From: Halichondria panicea
Lineage: Eukaryota; Porifera; Demospongiae; Suberitida; Halichondriidae
Length of the DNA stretch: 64,000 nt
Reading direction: 5' to 3'
Assembly (NCBI RefSeq): GCF_963675165.1
Contig: NC_087385.1
Coordinates: forward strand, 4,092,501 to 4,156,500
Part shown: positions 53,030 to 64,000 of the stretch, piece by piece
Layout: the number at the start of each line of letters is the position of its first letter
Position numbering within the stretch: the stretch's first letter is position 1
Position numbers and translations under genes: made by a program
The notes under the pieces: generated by a model
Told to the model about the DNA's origin: nothing
The model's input: only the letters and a program-made list of their open reading frames with translations
Databases searched by the model: none

Positions 53030-56000
53030 ATGGCTAGATCTAGCATCAGTCTTGATTCAGAAATTGGCTGGCAAAATGCTTCGTTGCTGAAAGAGCTGCA
53101 AAAGTACCACATCAATGAAAACGATGATGAGCCTATCCGAGGAGTGAGAGTGGCCTACTACAACAGCAGTGATCCCTCAGAGTCAGACCATTCTGATGTG
53201 CACAATGAGCACTGGAAAAAAGCTCTCATTGATAAGCCTAGGTCTCTGGAGGTAGGTACGGTAACTGGGTTTGACTTCGGAGAAGGAGTTGTGTCTGTGT
53301 TTTGGGACTGCGGAAACAAGATAACCTATACGTACGATCGCTGGAAGAATTTGACAGTGTACAGCCTTGGGCCAGCAGGTAATTTGGGAATTGTAAACTT
53401 GTTTACATGCATGTATTGTATAGTTTCCAGGCCGCACAAGGCCTGGGATCGAGGCTAATTAAAGATGGGTTTGTATGGTGCAAGGTTAGCTATATCGCAT
53501 GCAGTCAGCAACCGGTTCACTCATCAGCTAGCTATCAGTAATTGCATGTGTCCTCTCATTATTTTGCTGTTGCACTCATTTATAGGTTATCTTGGTCAGA
53601 TGGTATTCTGTGACAAGTGTCTCGATCCATCAAAGGGCCTTGCCTTCAGGCTGGCTAGGCAAAACACAAGTGTGGGAGATCTTTACGACCTCTGTGTTCA
53701 GTGCTACAATGAAGGAGACGATGAGCATATAATGAGTCATTTCCATTGCAACATACCAAGTGGGAACATAGACCAAGATGATGACGATGTGTAAGTATTT
53801 ACACTTATTTCTTGTATTGACAAAATCTAGTGTATATTATTTTGCAGCAAAAAAGTATCTTTACCCACACGAGAAGAGTCAAGTAAGTATTTACTTGTGG
53901 GAATATTCAAGCACGCTACTGTTGAGGCTCATAGTGACTGCAACTCAGCAAGTAGTACAGGTGATTATACTCAGAGTAATATTACCGTCAATTGTGCACA
54001 TGCATTGTATTACTGACAAGAGAAAATGTTAGACCATTTGACGTTAGTGATTCAGTACATTAATTCACTTATAATAATTATTATGTATATACTTGTGGTA
54101 GTTTCATTATCACAATTTGTGTGGCACCTGGAATTTGGCACACACTCAACTGTTGAGACCAAACTTCATTAAACGGTAACAGATCAAAGAAATAACCAAT
54201 AGGTTCATTAATCATTCAAATGGGATTACACAGAGTAGCTTTTGTGTGTGAAATATTGTTTGAATCTTACAGGTGAAGTCCTTAGCATTGTTCATGAGAA
54301 AGGGAATCACAATCTGAGAAAGGCTAAATACTACGTAAGTTAGCAACTAACTGTTGTTCAATACTTTTATTTCTCTATAGCTATGCTTACAAGAACTTGT
54401 ACGTTAACGAGCCCTAGCTGAGCTAGTACAACAGAGCTTTTACAGCTAGATTTAAGAAGTGTTTACACTAGCCTCAAGACCAGGCCATTCATTTGGAAAG
54501 AACGCCTGGTCAAGTTCCTATGTAGAACTCATGTAATTGGTCGCACACCCACGATCGGTCATTATTATGAATCGATCACATAAACTAGGAGTGCATTCCT
54601 GCATGAATCTATCATACCAAGAGTTCAAGAACAGTAGGTATTATTGGTCACGTGCGGTCATAACCTACGCAGTTAGGAAATTCATAGATTACAAACGTGT
54701 AAAACGTCATTACCATTGTGGTTTGTCTTCGACATCACAGAAACAGAGCACTTATGATATAAAATAAGCAGTGGAACCTCCATTTATACGACCATTTCCG
54801 AAGAGCAACCACACGCTATAAAACAGCCAAGAGCTCAGATCCGGAGAAACTACAATGACTTCAATGTAAAGCAACCTCTCAGGAACGGCCTCCATATAAT
54901 TATAACGAAGCTTTCTAGTCCCCAATCAGCTTTAGCAAGGAAAATCAGGAAAATAACCTCCCAGAACGAACAGGCCACACCCAGAATTAGCAGAAAGTTT
55001 TTGCTGAGATAGCATTATTTAATTTCCACAATCCGTAGCTGTGTAGCTTGTCCCTATAGCTTGTATATGAGCTAGAAAAGCAGTTAGCAAAGCTCCAAGC
55101 AGCAGGAATTGACTCAGAGCATACATGTAGTTGGCAATCGAACCTCTCAACAAAGACCACCTTTTTAAGAAGCCTGGAGCCTTATGTACGTACGTTCTGT
55201 ATTTAAAAGAAGCAATCAACCACAATTCTAGCTTTCTACTTTAGGGACCCTGAAAATACACACTTCAAATAAAAGCCGCGTGAAGTTAGCTAGCCATGCA
55301 GCCAACGTGCAAGTTCTTAGCTTTTAAAAAGCCAACGGACTACTATACCCATGGCTGCCCATACAATTAGATCTTAGCCGACAAGTTTGCTTGAGTTCCA
55401 TCGCTAAGCGAAAAGGCACCCGATAATTGAGTAGTATAATCAGTGTGTGTACTTATGTAAACCATACGAAATCATTCTTGTTAAATAAACTATTCAGGAA
55501 TGCTGTACCAGAGTTCCAGATCTTAGCCGACATCGCTGTATAAAAAAATGTTGCTGTTTTATAAACCACCCCACCACCTTTGGTTGCCACATGATATGTT
55601 TTAGATCAGTCTTTTACCTACACAATTGGTATCAGTAGAAATGTTTCAACAGTCACACATTAATAAGAGCAAATGTGTGTTTTTATTTTTTACTCTCTAG
55701 ACTAAAGGCACTGTAGCATTTTCCCAACACTACTTTGCTAGTGACAATGTTGATCTCTTATCAGGACTCGTGTGCTGAGGTCAAACTCCAGGACGGCTCG
55801 TCGCTGGTCTACTGGGAGGCTGGGAGTGGCGGGAAAGTGGAGCTTAAAGCCGTCAAACCTGGAGAAGCCCCATTTCCGGTTGCTATAGACCACTTTATTA
55901 AATTTGGTAAGTGATTGCAATATGTGTTGCATTTTAATCATGCCAATATTTACTCTCAGTACAAATGAATGCACATTTACAGTTACGTATAGCTCTTAAG

Positions 56001-59000
56001 AGTACGAGGCTAATAGTCCTATTCGTTTAAGAGCCTGGAATTTTGATTGCTATTTGAACGCCCACTAACTACTTCCTGTATAGCTTCCGCAGTAAAATTG
56101 TGCTGAGCTGGCACACCCTTTAACATTGAAGTCAGAGGAGGGAGGACACGATTAACCTTAGCTCTAATTAGCTAATTATCGCGACCTTTTAATTACATTC
56201 TTTGAACGATTCATCTTTTCTTTCTTTATAACCTCTACATATTGGACACAAGAGCTAGAGCCTTTTCTCCTACTGGAGGTACCCCTATGGCCAAGTTGTC
56301 AGGACCTGAAGGTAATAGGACCTATAAGAAGCACCTCAAGTACTCCTATCTCTAAGATCCCTGTGAGAAGCATCCCAGGCACTCTGATCTTGTCTCTGTG
56401 AGAAGCACTCTTGATCCTGGAGACAGGATCCCTATGAGGAGCACCCCAGGCACTCCTGTCTCCAAGATCCCTGTGAGAAGCACCCCAGACACTCCTGTCT
56501 CTGTGATAAAGCTGCAACATGGAATTGTTTAGTTCAGAGTGTCTCCAACATGAAGAACATCAATGACACTAGCAGTCTCAGCTTCTAGCACCCCTTTATT
56601 TGTATGGTTTGCTCTGTCTGTGCCTGCAAGAATTGCTTGTCACTCATACTACAGTACTGTTCTGTGTGTCCCAATATATAGAGGTTATAAAGAAAGAAAA
56701 GATGAATCGTTCAAAGAATGTAATTAAAAGGTCGCGATAATTAGCTAATTAGAGCTAAGGTTAATCATGTCCTCCCTCCTCTGCATTGTAAAATCAATGT
56801 GTTTTTGCAGCCTCTGCATTCTGCAATGCATGCGGAAGTTTGTGAAATATTGAAGTAAGAGCTACACAATGGTTTTTGTCCCAGAGAGTGTTTGTCAACT
56901 GTCAGTGAGCTAGCTGGTCTTGAAGATACCTACTATACACACAGTAAGTGCAGTAATAGTAGATCTACATGTAAGAGGTAGTCTAATGCTCAAGGATGAT
57001 GGAACATCTTATGTACATAGTAGGCATCTGCAGAATTGTGTAGAGGAGATGTTCCACCATCTTTGAGCATTAGTTTACCTCTTAGATCTACTACTACTGC
57101 ACTATACTGCACTTACTGTGTATATAGTAGGTATCTTCAAGACCAGCTAGCTCACTGATAGTTGACAAACACTCTCTGGGACAAAAACCATTGTGTAGCT
57201 CTTACTTCAATATTTCACAAACTTCCTTTATTTAGAATAATAGCACATGCATTGCAGAATGCAGAGGCTGCAAAAACGCATTGATTTTACAATGACTTCA
57301 ATGTAAAAGGGCATGCCAGCTCAGCACAATTTTACTGCGGAAGCTATACAGGAAGTAGTTGTGGGCGTTTAAAAAGCAATCAAAATTCCAGGCTCTTAAA
57401 CGAATAGGACTATTAATATTTTGTCTCTTCGCTATAGGGGATATCATTCTCAAAGAGATGTACACATACAAGACGAAGCTTACAAAAATGAACGAGACAG
57501 TATTGAGCTATTGCTTCATGCGAAATAAGCCTGATGGCACTTGCTATTCGCTCACAATCAGTGGAACAGAATTGACACAAATTACCGATACCGAAATCTG
57601 GCGACGTTGTAAAGACCTGAAAATCGTAATCTTGTTGATGAATGAGCTAGACTCATTGCCTGCCAAGGAATTGCTGAAGTATGCATCTACCATAGAGCTT
57701 GTTTGCATCCAAAATAACAAATTCATAGCCGTTCCACCGATTATCTACAAGCTGACCAATATCAAGCACCTCAATCTCCACGGGAACCAAATCTCGACAT
57801 TTCCTTCTGAACTGCAATCTTTAAAACACCTTGAACGCCTTAAATTTGGCCATAACAACCTGTACTCTCTTCCAGACATATTTTGTGGCTTCAAATGCCT
57901 CATTGAAATAACATTCAACAACAATTTTCTAACTAGACTTCCTCCATCATTTGCCGAGCTCACAAGACTAGAGTGTATTGATCTCACAAACAATTCATTT
58001 ACCTGCATCCCGGCACCTTTACTCAAGCTACCGAATCTAAAATCTATCTATATGAGGTTCAACAGAATCCACAGGCTGTCTCCGCTTGAAGACATAGAAG
58101 GAAAGAACACTCGTGCTCTATTGCTGAAATTGGTTACACTTTCACTTCGAGGAAATCCGATCTATATGCGACTCAAATTTTTACCAGGTAAAACTAAAGC
58201 TTTAGAGAATGTTAGAGCTAACTTCTTAAAACTTGGCCAGATTCCTGGTCAAACTACAAAAGCTCTTCGTGTGCTTGTACTAGGCTCGTGTGGTGCTGGT
58301 AAAACTAGCATCGTAGATGCTTTAAGCTTTGAGAAATATGTGACTCCAACTTCTGAAATGCACCACGATCACACTGTCGGCATCGATCGGTTTTCAATTC
58401 CAGTGAAAATGAAAACTATATATACTGAGGACTGCATTGTTGAACTCCGCCTATGGGACTTTGCTGGAGAGAGAAGCTACATCATGATGAATGACCTCTT
58501 CATTACAAATGGTACACTAATTTGGATAGCCATAAATTTCCAAAGATATGAGTGCACACCCAAAAGTTTTAAGCTGTATGTAGCTAATTGGTTACAGCAA
58601 ATTATGATCAAGAATGTTAGGCCTATTGTATGGATCATCGGTACACACACAGACAAATGTGAACCACAAGACGTTCAAAACAAAGCTGAACATATTCGGA
58701 GCATGATTGAAGATGAATGCAAACTGTTTCGTAAAGAACTAAAGAATGAGCTCGAAACGTTGAGAACAATAGAAGCAACAAGTAAATATGGAAACCGATC
58801 ACCGAAATGTGTTCAAAAAAACATTAAACATCTCAATGATGTCAATGAAAACAGCGTACCTTGTTTTGTTTTGCATCATTTGAAAGTACTTCATCTGACA
58901 AATACGCACACATTATCGGGATTTGCTAATTTGAAAGATAATCTTGCTTGCTTTCTTGACAATGAATCTTTTGCTTATCTCACGTTACCACTCACTGTTA

Positions 59001-60888
59001 ATCAGCAAAAAGCAGCCGACGTGCTTCGATATGAAACTGAAAAGCTTCTGTCAGATGGACAAGCCCCTATTTTAGAAAAATCCCGAGTGCTGGAATTTAT
59101 CAGGAATGAACTAGGACAACAATCAAGCGATAAAGAAGCGGCATCGTTTCTTAAATACCTCCATCAATCTGGCCACCTGTTAGATTGCGAGTCAAACGTT
59201 GTCGTGTACGTCATAATGGATGTTGATTGGTTGATTGATTTGTTGAAACAAGTGTTTCACCATGATTTTTCAGCGATGGTAGCTGAGAAAAAGAGAAGGT
59301 CTGCTTTTAATCAATTAACTGATGAAAGCATTCAGCGGGCTATTATGATTCAGAAGCAATCAGGAGTAGTTGAGCAGCCATTGCTCAAAGCACTGTGGCC
59401 ATTAAATCCTAACGTTTTTAAAGATCTGGTAAACTTACTTCAAACGTATGGACTGGCTTATGAAACAACTGATCCATCTGGTTATTTATTTCCATGGTTA
59501 GTGACGGAAAGCAGTCCCAATCTAGTACCACCCACTCTTGCTGCCTTTGAAAGTCGAATCATGGTATCGTATGAGTTTTCACCTTGCCTTCCAATATGCT
59601 TCCTACAGCAGCTAGCAGTTAGGTGTAAGGAGGGTGTTTCTATTAAGAATGTTTGTACTAATTCATTCATTGTATACGAATCAAAACAGCTATCTCCAAT
59701 GGAAGACGAAATAGCTACGCACACCGTGCTGGTTTCAATTAAACACGAGAAACAGTGTGGGCAAATTAAACTGTATGCTACCACAGATAGAAGTAAGGAT
59801 AGGTCATTAATGAAGGAGTTGTGGTTCATGGTAATGCAAATAGTTAAGAAAATGGAAACACTTTTGTGTAATTGGACGTTTTACAGTAAATTTCAAAGAA
59901 AGGTGTGCTGTCCTCTTTGTACCGTGTCTTTGATTGATCTGCAAATTCAGAGACAAGTTGGATGTCTACAGCAAGGACGTGAATGCTATAAATGTGCCAG
60001 TAAAATTCCATCAGGCTACATAGTTCCACCAGCCGAATACCAAATAAACAGATTTGTTGATGGTCAGGATCCCAGTTCACCATCAACACCTCTCTTGCAG
60101 CGATCAACATCTATTCCATTGGATGCTGCTGTTACAGCTGATGAAAGACGTACGCATCGGTCATATTCCGTTCCTTGTCCCTATGGCCTCAAGCTTTTAT
60201 CGATTCCAGATCCGGAGCAACATGAGTCACCACTTCATCATGCCTCACATTCTTGTCCTGCTAGGAGATGTCCAGTCCTGTCACAATACCACAAGCAAGC
60301 CGCCTTCAATACACACCCTACACAGTTATCTGATAGTATAGCACCAATCCAGGAGGAAGGAGATGACCTATTTCGTATGGAAGCTGATCGTGATGCAGAA
60401 CCAATTCAAGCTACTCCTGACTTTCCACAACTGTCATCAGGTAAGATTTTAATGCACATGCACACATACACATGTACGTAAATACTAATTTGAATACAGA
60501 TACGTCGCTCGCCTATGCTGCTGTCAAGAAAATGGTACTGCTGCACAGCAATCATGTTCACAAAGCTCATGTTTACACCAGACGTATAAATCGGAAAGAT
60601 CAACTTTTATTAGCGTATAATTCCACTGATTGTGATTGGAAAGGCCTACTGGCAAATCTAGGCATATCTCACATTCCTAATATTGAGAAGGTAATTCTGT
60701 CTCGATCTGATGACGGTAGTGGAGAGCCCCCATTAAGAAATGAGCTCATCTATCAAGTGCTGTGGGAGTGGATGACCAAACAAGGATCGAGAGCCACTGT
60801 TTCCGGTCTGGCAACAGCCGTAATTAACTCAAAAAAAGAAAGTTTCTGGGATGATGCATTTGCACTATTATTCAAAAGCAATCGTTAG
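53030..60888 (+). CDS. MIB/HERC2-ZZ-MIB-LRR-Roc-COR-Death protein (ROCO family)
   Basis: Seven exons: 53030-53378, 53586-53790, 53848-53882, 54273-54334, 55765-55906, 57438-60440, 60500-60888; phases agree at all six junctions; 1394 residues. Residues about 37-117: MIB/HERC2-like (RGVRVAYYN, VGTVTGFDFGEGVVSVFWDC). About 118-180: ZZ zinc finger (VFCDKC, YDLCVQCYNEGDDEHIMSH). About 217-250: second MIB-like half (VKLQDGSS, GGKVELKAVKPGE). About 300-510: leucine-rich repeats. Roc GTPase from about 540: P-loop GSCGAGKTS (about 548), LWDFAGE (about 604), GTHTDKC (about 665). COR about 740-980 (IMDVDWLIDLLKQVFHH). A CPLC...CYKC cysteine cluster follows. The last exon is a Death domain (DWKGLLANLGIS ... 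VLWEWMTKQGSRATVSGLATAV). There is no kinase domain and no RING finger. In Mind bomb proteins MIB-ZZ-MIB binds substrates; ROCO GTPases signal through Roc-COR dimers. A role in stress, immune or cell-death signalling is inferred. Confidence 0.85.
53421..53457. repeat. TAGCCTCG-family remnant in MIB-ROCO intron 1
   Basis: ttccaggccgcacaaggcct followed by gggatcgaggcta, a 37-base palindrome that has lost its first bases. It lies 43 bases after exon 1. Confidence 0.6.
54469..54520. repeat. TAGCCTCG-family remnant in MIB-ROCO intron 4
   Basis: tagcctcaagaccaggcca at left and cgcctggtcaagttcc at right; the right terminus is degraded. Confidence 0.45.
56013..57413. mobile_element. 1.4-kb long-TIR element in MIB-ROCO intron 5
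   Basis: Inverted termini of about 125 bases (atagtcctattcgtttaaga ... ccgcagtaaaattgtgctga and its inverse), with TA on both sides (56011-56012, 57414-57415). Inside are two more inverted repeats: 56135-56236 against 56688-56781, and about 56783-57017 against 57043-57296. The right end is 24 bases before the acceptor of exon 6. No transposase. The TA duplication suggests a Tc1/mariner-type mechanism. Confidence 0.7.
56299..56520. repeat. Minisatellite within the intron 5 element
   Basis: Degenerate tandem units of roughly 25-40 bases built on aagatccctgtgagaagca and ccccaggcactcctgtctc. The 73-residue minus-strand frame here is only a reading of the repeat. Confidence 0.75.
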
Positions 60889-61315
60889 TTTCATTAACAC
60901 AATATCAATGTCAACTCAAAGTCTTTACACGCTAGAACACAACGCTATGCTAGCTAATTGTCACTAGGAAATAGGAAACTCTGAATGTTTAGTAAATGTC
61001 ACTTACAAACACCGACAAACATGTACAACACCTCCCTCGCCCATTTTTTGTGTCCCCGAACACAGCACCCCCTCCTTATCACGTCTAGCAGATCACCAGG
61101 GTGAAGATAATATTATTTCATCACTTGAATTTGTTCAAAGCTGTAATTGTATACATGAATCGAGACTTAATTTTAAAATGGCCATTACAATACATGTTTG
61201 TGTACTTGTATAAAACATGGTGACTCCGCCCACCTCCTGCAATATTTATAATAATCTTAACAATGGAGATCGTTCTCATTGTAACCGTCAGCAACGTCAC
61301 ATAATGCCACGAAAG
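60889..61315. other. 3' flank of MIB-ROCO gene, no gene seen
   Basis: AT-rich, stops in all frames. It presumably holds the 3' untranslated region of the upstream gene. The missing C-terminal part of the Helitron Rep would have been expected here and is absent. Confidence 0.5.
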
Positions 61316-63793
61316 CTAGAAAACAACTTCAAAAAGTACACAGAATAGCAGCCACTGAGCTTGTTTAACGTGCTCTTGATCAGGGGAGCTCTCTGCAATA
61401 ACTGTGTTAGCACTAGGAGGGTGTGGGAAGCGAAATCTACACGACTTGTGTCGCTTACAGTAGCTAGAATGTCTGTGTTGCTGTACTGCCAGAACTTGTT
61501 TCAGTTTACTACACTCGTCTCCTGGGATTGCACAAGTAACGTACTGATCAATAAATGCACATATTATGTCAGTGTTACTGGCGACACCATACAGGGGAGC
61601 ATCTTTAACCCAAAGCACACAATGAGCATGTGGTGACCCCCTAGATTGAAACTCAATTCTAACAACTATTTCACCCGAGGGGCTTAGCTTTACTTTTGAT
61701 AACATCTTGAAAGAATGTCGTCAATCTATAATGGAAATGTCTAGCTGCTGTTACAGGATTGCACCTCAACCATTTGCTTTTGTCCTCGAACGACATTGCT
61801 TCAATTTGTGCATCTGTAAAGTGGTGACCATACTGCCTACCGATAATCTGAATAATGTCTGGCCATTTCATGTACCCAGCTGTCTTATCATTGCTAGTAA
61901 ATCATAAAATGTCCGCTGGTAATACGGGGGTGAACCTCTAACATTTCTGTATGCTTTGTCGGTACGTATGTGTAGACTTAGGAATGCTGAGTCTCGCACC
62001 TGTGAGGCTGTAAACGATCTATAGAGCTGGTTTCTGTCTCCATGCAAAATTGTTTACACTCAACAATGTACTGGGATACAAACAAGTAGTCTAAATCTCC
62101 CGTCAATGTCTAACAACCGTGCATTGAATGTACGTTAGTTTTCTAGGCCTTTGCTTGCTAAAACCACCAGTACCAAAGCAAAACTTGTCAGGGTTATACA
62201 TTAACTCAAACTGTGGGTCAGACATAATAAACAGTGGTTTCTGGCCTTCAGCTGGTGCTACACTCACTATCTGTTCAGGGTTCTCAAGTGATAGAATGCT
62301 AGCATGCGTACGGTACCACCGGTAATTTCTAGTGCATGTTGATCGCCTTCTGCTATTGTTAAATCATCAATCTCTATGTCTCCATTACAGTCGTTTGTAC
62401 TGGAATCAGTGGCACAGGTACGACTAACAGTGGTTGGAGGTGTGGGAGTGCTAACAGATAGTGTAGGTACGGTTAGCTCGTCCAGGGCCACAAAAATGTT
62501 TTTTATGAGTAGACCAAGTTTAATTTCATGTTCACCAAATTCATGAAAAGTATCAACACGTGTACCATCTGGATATGAATGAAACACTAAGTTTAAGATT
62601 AAATAGCTGGCAATCAGCTACTAATGTAATGGGATCACCCTAAGCACCTTCCCTTAACCTTGTTAAATACTTTTGCCAACGTAAGTCGTGCTGTACCACA
62701 GGGTTTGCAACTGACTCGATGTATGCATCCTGCTGATCATTCAACTGGGGTACAAATTAAACCTGCTGTGGTCAGCACCATGTTCATCCAAATAACGTAC
62801 ACACATTTGCTTTAGGGTATACTGCCATTCAAGATTTCAGCTGATATGCAAAGGAATTAAACATACCATCCCTAGGAACATCATGTACTGTGACAGTTAG
62901 ACCATGTTGTTGCACCAATTCTTCTAACACTTTAGCACATACTGACACAGGATCATTACTGTTAGTACCAAAATGGATGTTAGTACATTCATTGCCATCG
63001 ACTACCATAGGCTGGGGGTCACTCGTGTGATCTACTTCACTGTCACGGTATATAGTTGCACAGGCAAGACTAGAGTTGGTCAATGTTGGGGTGGTAACAG
63101 GCCTAGGTATTGTAGGTGCATCTAAACCGACAAAATGATACTGCATAATAAGCCCTATGTTGGCTTCATGTTCACCGCAAGGATTTACAGTGACAACATT
63201 TGTACCACTTTAATTGAGAGTGAACGTGTTAATTTTCGAACTAAATAGATTGGCAATTGTCGTCAATGCAATGTGATCACCCCAAGCACCGTCACTCAAT
63301 CTGCGCAGATATATTTATCCCAGTGCAAGAGTCGCTGCTCTTCTGGGTCTGCAAGCAAGGCAATGTGTGCGTCTTCCTCGTCTAAGGGTTCGTTGTCAGA
63401 ATTGTAACCATCATTGCTGTCTACTGACTGATGTACAAAATGGCTATATCAGTCACCGTTGTCGGTAAAATAATCTACAGACATTTCTCTTAGGGTACTG
63501 GCGTTGACGTCATGCCCCAGATGTTGAAGCTGATATGAAATTGAGCTGAATATGCAGTTGCCATCACCTGGCACATCGTGTATCACTAAGCCGTGTTCAC
63601 CTACAAATTGACGTAATAGCTGAGAATGCACTGATATGGGATATCCGCTGCTAGCAATGTCAGCGCTAGTGGTAGGAACGTCTAAAGCAATTCTACCAAG
63701 TTTGGTGGGGTCAGGCTCATTGGTGTGACTATCAATATTACCATTGCCATCAAGTTTGGTGGGCTCAGGCTCATTGGTGTGACTATCATGCAT
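61316..63793 (-). pseudogene. Decayed, truncated Helitron (Rep part with tandem OTU modules)
   Basis: Read right to left. 63793-63449 is an OTU-type cysteine protease start with intact catalytic DGNC (VIHDVPGDGNCIFSSISYQL); its tail (AWGDHI) lies at about 63240-63300 in another frame. 63146-62829 is a second OTU-like module with the Cys lost (DGMFNSF) and a tail reading GDPI instead of GDHI near 62640. 62587-62267 repeats the linker. 62280-62125 carries the Rep N-terminal block (FELMYNPDKFCFGTGGF). 61871-61671 has MKWPDIIQIIGRQYG and LRCNPVTAARHF, and 61705-61316 has the HUH motif block FQSRGSPHAHCVLWVKD. Several frameshifts and stops separate the pieces, and about ten residues are deleted before MKWPD. 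The Rep tyrosines and the SF1 helicase are missing. Helitrons move by rolling-circle replication; this copy cannot. Confidence 0.82.
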
Positions 63794-64000
63794 AGGCTCG
63801 CCTTGCTCTAACCATGCATACTAGTAGATTGTAAGGATTAGTAAAGCCTCAATGTGTCTATCTATACTGCCCGCACAACACAACCACTGTTAGCCACAAG
63901 ACTATAAATTAATACCTGCAATTAAGCTGCCATATCAAAAGTCCTAAGGTACCTAACCCTAACACATGTCCCCTCAGCTTGTAAGGACACACTACATGAT
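63794..64000. other. Window edge, nothing recognised
   Basis: May be the upstream part of the Helitron. No motif was seen. Confidence 0.4.

Noticed and set aside
53925-53966. Possible extra exon between MIB-ROCO exons 3 and 4 (acceptor ctcatag, donor gtacag|gtgatt)
   Set aside because: Including it shifts phase and brings a stop in exon 4. Exons 3 and 4 join cleanly without it.
56299-56520. 73-residue ORF with repeating HRD words
   Set aside because: A reading of the minisatellite inside an intronic element; HRD here is not a kinase motif.

Overview
The window looks like nuclear DNA of an early-branching animal, most likely a demosponge. The genes are intron-rich and animal-type (barrier-to-autointegration factor, a group II p21-activated kinase, YLPM1, a PLEKHG-type RhoGEF, a PPP1R3 glycogen-targeting subunit). 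The intergenic and intronic DNA is full of small inverted-repeat elements, and there is no operon structure. The sponge assignment is inference from gene content and style; no species marker was seen.

Layout. 0.1-1.2 kb: an intact DD34E transposase. 1.2-15 kb: the intronless BANF1 gene (2.8-3.1 kb), one doubtful gene fragment (10.1-10.8 kb), and otherwise nested mobile elements. 15-22.4 kb: a tandem segmental duplication of about 3.7 kb; each copy holds a four-exon PPP1R3-like gene (minus) and, facing it, one LAMP-like membrane exon. 22.8-29.3 kb: YLPM1-like gene, 13 exons, minus. 29.3-31.2 kb: head-to-head intergenic region. 31.2-39.0 kb: group II PAK kinase, six exons, plus. 39.7-52.4 kb: DH-PH RhoGEF, 21 exons, minus, convergent with PAK and ending in acidic tandem repeats and a C-terminal membrane segment. 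52.4-53.0 kb: divergent promoter region. 53.0-60.9 kb: a seven-exon plus-strand gene predicted to encode a 1394-residue protein ordered MIB/HERC2 - ZZ finger - MIB-like - LRR - Roc - COR - Death. 61.3-63.8 kb: a decayed Helitron with tandem OTU modules, minus.

The exon models were built by hand from GT/AG sites. All five multi-exon genes keep reading phase across every junction (449, 482, 616, 805, 1474 and 1394 residues for the two PPP1R3 copies, YLPM1, PAK, RhoGEF and ROCO). PAK (a Rac/Cdc42 effector), a RhoGEF (an activator of Rho-family GTPases) and a ROCO GTPase lie side by side, which may be chance.

The two strongest observations are the MIB-ZZ-MIB-LRR-Roc-COR-Death protein, a combination of ubiquitin-ligase-type substrate domains, a GTPase and a death domain, and a family of very short palindromic elements (46 to 98 bp, with 562 and 1331 bp relatives). 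The latter share termini TAGCCTCG...CGAGGCTA and 9-bp target duplications, and two insertion sites have an empty counterpart inside the window.
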